This document shows positions 59,762 through 64,000 of a stretch of 64,000 bases of DNA, one piece after another (the stretch's first letter is position 1; each line of letters starts with the position of its first letter). Under the pieces are notes generated by a model that was not told the DNA's origin, made no database searches, and saw only the letters and a program-made list of their open reading frames with translations. Made by a program: the position numbers and the translations under genes. Origin of the DNA: Sipunculus nudus (taxonomy: Eukaryota; Annelida; Sipuncula; Golfingiida; Sipunculidae); NCBI GenBank assembly GCA_026874595.1, contig CM049310.1, positions 84,297,056-84,361,055 on the forward strand, given 5' to 3'.

Positions 59762-61307
59762 TATTTCAAGACAACAGTTTCCTATTAAAACAAAGAGCAG
59801 TGACATAGTGTGTAATAGATCTGATAATATCCATCTTCATTTCGCCTCCATCAGGTAGTGAGGTAATATGCTTTACCCTTGGTTTGTCTGTGTGCAATAT
59901 GAAGTTCTATAAAGATAATGTTGAAATTTTGTAGAAGGTAAATATAGCACCAAAGGAATAACCTATTAATCTTTAGAGGTAATCTGAATCACCCTAAAAT
60001 GTTTTTTTTTTCATGGAATGGCTTCCTTTCCGTTGTAACACACAGCTGTTTCTATTGTCTCTGTCAAGGCCAAGAGTCATTTTTAGGGCCTTTAGAGCTA
60101 AGCAGTGAATTGAGTTGTTGAACCATGACAAACATTCCCTGTGTTGTTGGGTGGTCTGAGGATCATGGTGGAGGTGATTGTGGTCTCTGACCACTTTCTT
60201 GATATATATTTATTATTGCAGCATCTGATCCCTCACTTTTAGTTGCAGTTGTGAGTGTATGGGAACTGCCAGCATGTTACTATTGTTCATAATCCCTGTT
60301 TGTGACTGGGAGGTATGATTTATATATACATGTACTATACCACATTTTGATTAATATCCAGTCTGCTGTTAAATGAACTGCATGATAACGGTCCTCAGAA
60401 CATCATTACCATGACAATGTTTATTGATCATTGATGGATAGAGGTAATTTGAGTGTATTATAATGATCAAAGTTTTCCAGCGGTCACTAGGTTACATTCA
60501 GGTTTATAATATCACATTACAATACCTGTCATTTAAATATGTTCACTGACGTAAACCAGCTGTTAAATTGACAGCTGGTGCTGTGTATTAATTTTCCTGT
60601 GTTCAAACAATATGCCCATTTAGATTTAAAAATAAAACAATTTATCATTGAAGAGACACTTGTTTGCATTATCGGTCGAATTCTTCCCTTGTTCCCTGTT
60701 AACAGTATTATGATGCCCCCTGTCAGCTTCAGATGTTGCTTTGATAATAATAGTTCTCCTTTATCTCCATCGGATACAATCTCAGAATTTGTTCTCATGA
60801 ACATGTGTAAGGGTTATTTCAGTTTATCTTGATATTTTAAAAATCACTGTCAAGGGACCGCTTGACATGAACATATTCTGAAAGCTGAAATGTGTTCTGT
60901 TATATGATCTGTGGATTTTTGGCCCAGATTTTATCTAGATTTTAAAATATTTTAATTCATTTCTGATATTTAACTAAATAATCGGTTATTACAGCATACC
61001 AGTAGCAGATACAGAAAACCTCTGGGCATCTTGCAAAATTATGGGCAACACCCCAGCATCTACTTGTTCAAATAAAAGAGCGCAAATGTCTGGTTGGACA
61101 CTTAGACCCAAAGATTACAGAGCATCTGAGTGAAATTTCGTGCATCAGAGATGTTTAACCCCCCCCCCCCCCCAGTTCCTGAAGGCCCTGCATGCATGTT
61201 CCATATGCTAGTTACCTTATCACAGAATGGGTAACATTGGTAAAACTTAAGCTGTTTAACAATTTTTAGTGAATATTTGTTATTCATATAATTATCTTTC
61301 TTTTCAG
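59020..61307. other. Intron sequence preceding the third coding exon
   Basis: No coding exon recognised. Contains the (TA)n tract at 59645-59759 and a 15-base C run at about 61159-61173, some 135 bp upstream of the exon acceptor. Confidence 0.45.
59645..59759. repeat. Long (TA)n tract with AAATTTTTAT interruption
   Basis: About 115 bp of nearly pure TA dinucleotides, self-complementary throughout, so cruciform extrusion and length polymorphism are likely. Confidence 0.9.
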
Positions 61308-61415
61308 TGTGAACACTATGACAAGGGCATTATCAGTGGCTCCCTCTGTCAGCAGTTGTGCAAAACAGGAAAGGTTGAGCTTGGGTATCATTTACATAGT
61401 AACAGAAACTGGCAG
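61308..61415 (+). CDS. DIPK1: DIPK1 (FAM69)-like gene, third coding exon: cysteine motif
   Basis: The acceptor is TTATCTTTCTTTTCAG and the donor is GTAAGT. The 108 nt give 36 codons, phase 0 at both ends, residues 55-90. The exon begins CEHYDKGIISGSLCQQLC, matching the family pattern C-x2-Y-x2-G-x3-G-x2-C-x3-C that follows the membrane anchor in FAM69/DIPK1 proteins. From my recollection of the vertebrate proteins, the homologous exon also has 36 codons. The LC-x2-LC-x2-G spacing and the later LH-x-NR recall the C paralogue more than A or B; that is inference. A further cysteine expected about nine residues after the third is replaced here by His (GYHLH). The kinase-like domain must lie on exons beyond the window, since none was found in 61416-64000. 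Confidence 0.82.
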
Positions 61416-64000
61416 GTAAGTTTCATTTTAATGCTGTTTTTAATGGCAAACATGGTACTTAAGTGGCCATCAATAATTTATATCCATGTATTAATTTTGT
61501 TGCATGGTTACAAGCAGTAAACTTCGTTCTTATATTGGTTGAATGTTGGTGCAATCGGCAAGAATCTACATGCTTGGTTGAAGCTAATTTTTGCCATCAA
61601 TACCTGGTCCACACATACAAAAGATAAATCAATAAAGAAAAATGTGAGGGTTTTTTAAGTCTTTATGAAGCAAACAAAGAATGGTTGCTATAGACTTAGC
61701 CGAACACTTTGACACAAAGCTTAAAAAAGCTACCACAAATGTTGATAGACTACCTGTCAGGTATGCTTTTAGAGCTGGTTCTGTTCCATGTGTGTACCTT
61801 GACTTTGCCAGGTCAAAGAGAGTGATACATAGCCTGTTTAAAAATGTGATAATTAGGCCAAAATATTAATTATATGTTTTTCAGGCACCGCCCCCGTCAC
61901 CTCAAAACCCATGTATCAAATATTGTTATTGCCCAAGTGTCATGTAGAGGTCAGGTTACCTTTGTGATTGCTTCTAAAAATATCTGACTCCCACATCACT
62001 CAGTTTCCCTCCATAGATATATGGACTATTTAAATGTGAATATACTTCAGTAAATTGATAATTGCTCCAAAACTTTTGACAAGTCAGACTGTTTCATTGT
62101 TAATTATAATTCTTATTTTCTCATATCTGTGCCTTAGCTCCTCTTGTTTAAACCTATTTTCTTTAGTGGTTTAACTACGTGGCATCAGTGTTCATAGCTG
62201 ATGATGTATCAATATGCTTTGCTTCCCTCAAAGCCTATACAAATCTTAAAATAAACATTTGTGATTGATCTAATTTTTGCATGAAAGATTAAAAATGTGA
62301 TATTTCATTCCTCAAAGAGAAATTGTTTGTGTATTTTCACTATTTTCATGCCTCATGACTGAATAGATTGCCAAAAAATCATTTTTTATATACATACTTC
62401 CAATATACATCTTTTGTGGTTTAATTTTAAATAAGATGAACCTCAAAGATTATATAAGATTTAATGAAATTCTGTTGTAAATCTCTGATCTTGTTTTAAC
62501 AACACATGACCATGGATAATGTATTTCAATTGGGAATCCCTGTGTCAGTACTAAAGGTGGGACCTGTGTGTTCCAGTGTTCACTATGGGATTTATAGTCC
62601 TATACACAATCTGCTGGGTATGCGAATAGGTAAAAGAAATAAAAAATGTCATATTTTGAGGATCTTTTCAAACTTTTGACAATAATTCAAGCTATAATAT
62701 TTTAGCTCTTTAAACTTATTTAAAAGATTTATGACCTTCTTATCCAAATTTCCACCTGAGTAAAGCTGTTGATGTAAAATAGATAAGTGATTGGATCGAA
62801 TAAGTCATATTTACCCCTTGTCTGGACTAATTAGTGAGCATTGGCAAATTCAATGTTGAGCTGCAGGTGTGAAAACACTTCACTGGCCATTGTTGTTCAA
62901 ATGAAAGCACTCTTCCTTTCATTACACTTTTTAATAATTTTTTACTTATCGAAGGTAACTGCCTCCATAATTAGTTCAGCTGTCAAATAAGGTATAGCAA
63001 ATAGGCCAAAAAGTAAAAGGTATGGTTCTCAGGCACCCCCCACATCAATTCTAACACCCCATATCAAAAATTTTTATTTTGATTTTCATCTTTAAAGAAG
63101 ATAAAATAATGCAATTTTGATAACCTGGTTTTTGAAAAAAGTGCCTGAGAACCAAACCTTTTTTTTTTTTGCCTTATGCTTTGTCATTTAACCATCCATT
63201 CATCTGTCCATTAAGTAAAATAAAGTGAAATACAGTGGCACCTGTCAGAAAGACCACCTGTCTAATAAAACCAAAAACAGTAATAGTGCATGGTTATGAC
63301 TGACCTGCAGTGTGTAAAACCAGATGGTAGTCTCACTGTTTTTTGAACAGGCTGTCTTCAATTTTGGATGGGTGAAATGCACATGAGATGGCCATTAACA
63401 GTCATGACATCCTACATTTGACACCCCATATCTCATAAAAAAGTGTTAATTCTCTCAAAATAACACGATGGCCTCCCATATCAATAGACTTTGAGACTTC
63501 CAGAATTTCGTTTCTGGCTAACACCTAAAGACCACCTGTTTTCAATAAACATACAAACCTCCAAGATAACCTCCAAACCTCCTTAATTGTTAATTTCAAA
63601 TTCATTTCAATTAAGGATATAGTGAACCTCATAAATTTTAAAATACTGAATATTTTACCCCTCAAAATCAGCACACCTTTTGTTTCAACCAAGTTCTCAG
63701 AGAATTTGCAAAACTATTGACCTTGAGCTTGAAGTTCAAGGTAAATGTCTGTGAGAACATAGGAGATTTGTGAGCCCCAAATTTTTTTTTAATACTTCCC
63801 AAACCTTCCCCATGCTTTCCATCTTTCATTAACTTCTCACTCAATAAAACAGGAAGAACCCTGTTTATTTTGAGTTCACAGGGGCAAAGGTCACAGGGCC
63901 CCCTTCTTTAGAAAGTTTGTTGATGCATTTGAAGCAAAACTTTCCATGCCAAACTTTCAAATGATCACATTTGACTTACATACCAAAAAGGGAAGAACCC
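61416..64000. other. Intron of the DIPK1-like gene continuing past the window
   Basis: No exon encoding the expected next part of the protein was found. The ORF at 61681-61869 reads fairly protein-like but has no in-frame acceptor/donor pair and no similarity to the family that I can see. The end of the window is rich in 'gaccacctg' and 'catatctcataaaa' motifs typical of dispersed repeats. Confidence 0.4.
63007..63172. repeat. Inverted repeat, MITE-like or hairpin
   Basis: The left arm AAAGGTATGGTTCTCAGGCA (63016-63035) pairs with the right arm TGCCTGAGAACCAAACCTTT (63142-63161), extended outward by GGCC(A)n and (T)nGCC. The loop is about 105 bp. No further copy noticed in the window. Confidence 0.6.

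Noticed and set aside
61681-61869. 62-codon ORF (MVAIDLAEHFDTKLKKATTN...) as the next DIPK1 exon
   Set aside because: Does not resemble the sequence expected after the cysteine motif, and lacks an in-phase acceptor and donor.

Overview
The window looks like euchromatic DNA from a lophotrochozoan animal, most probably a bivalve mollusc. It is AT-rich, gene-poor and intron-rich. It is packed with short non-autonomous mobile elements carrying (GTCC)n-type 5' regions and repeated ~300-600 bp modules, a style familiar from clam, oyster and scallop genomes. Species is not determinable from what I can see. I found no bacterial-type genes, CRISPR array, rRNA or intact tRNA gene, and no transposase, reverse transcriptase or Rep/helicase ORF. 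Nearly all ORFs of 60-160 codons are chance or repeat-derived.

One protein-coding gene is well supported, on the + strand: the start of a DIPK1 (FAM69) family gene, a type II ER-membrane, cysteine-rich protein-kinase-like protein. Its start codon lies at 33864 in a small exon (33828-33887). The second coding exon (48294-48431) carries the membrane anchor. The third (61308-61415) carries the C-x12-C-x3-C motif of the family. All junctions are phase 0. The remaining exons (kinase-like domain) lie beyond 64000. Introns are about 14.4 and 12.9 kb and are filled with repeats. A second, weaker gene call is a terminal coding exon at 3270-3485 (+) followed by AATAAA at 3960, ending a gene that enters from the left.

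Most of the recognisable remainder is mobile DNA. The dominant family (termini TAGCTCAGCTGA... and ...GACCCATGGGTCCCTTGT) has five complete copies plus two interrupted hosts' guests and several fragments, at 6896-8234, 14500-19004 (with a nested copy 14711-16588), 30630-32292, 35460-38691, 53160-58815 (with a nested copy 54095-56729), 39.4-39.9k and 49.9-50.3k. Three insertions into recognisable sequence show that it enters between two T residues without target-site duplication. It also has subterminal inverted repeats and a 3' palindrome. That combination points to Helentron-related non-autonomous elements (HINE/DINE-1-like). A second family (29268-30449, 32354-33524, 45078-45605 on the minus strand) has TC...CTAG ends like canonical Helitrons. 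A third (19050-19762, 50569-51120) has a 5' hairpin and a hairpin-ATATT-CTRR 3' end.

Several MITE-like elements, two minisatellites (36-37 bp at 8.2-9.1k; 32 bp with a 172-bp higher-order repeat at 47.2-48.1k) and (TA)n tracts complete the picture. Layout: 0-4k possible gene end; 4-33.5k intergenic repeats; 33.7-64k first exons and introns of the DIPK1-like gene. The most interesting local observation in the gene is an 84-bp tandem duplication that copies the end of the second coding exon together with its splice donor.
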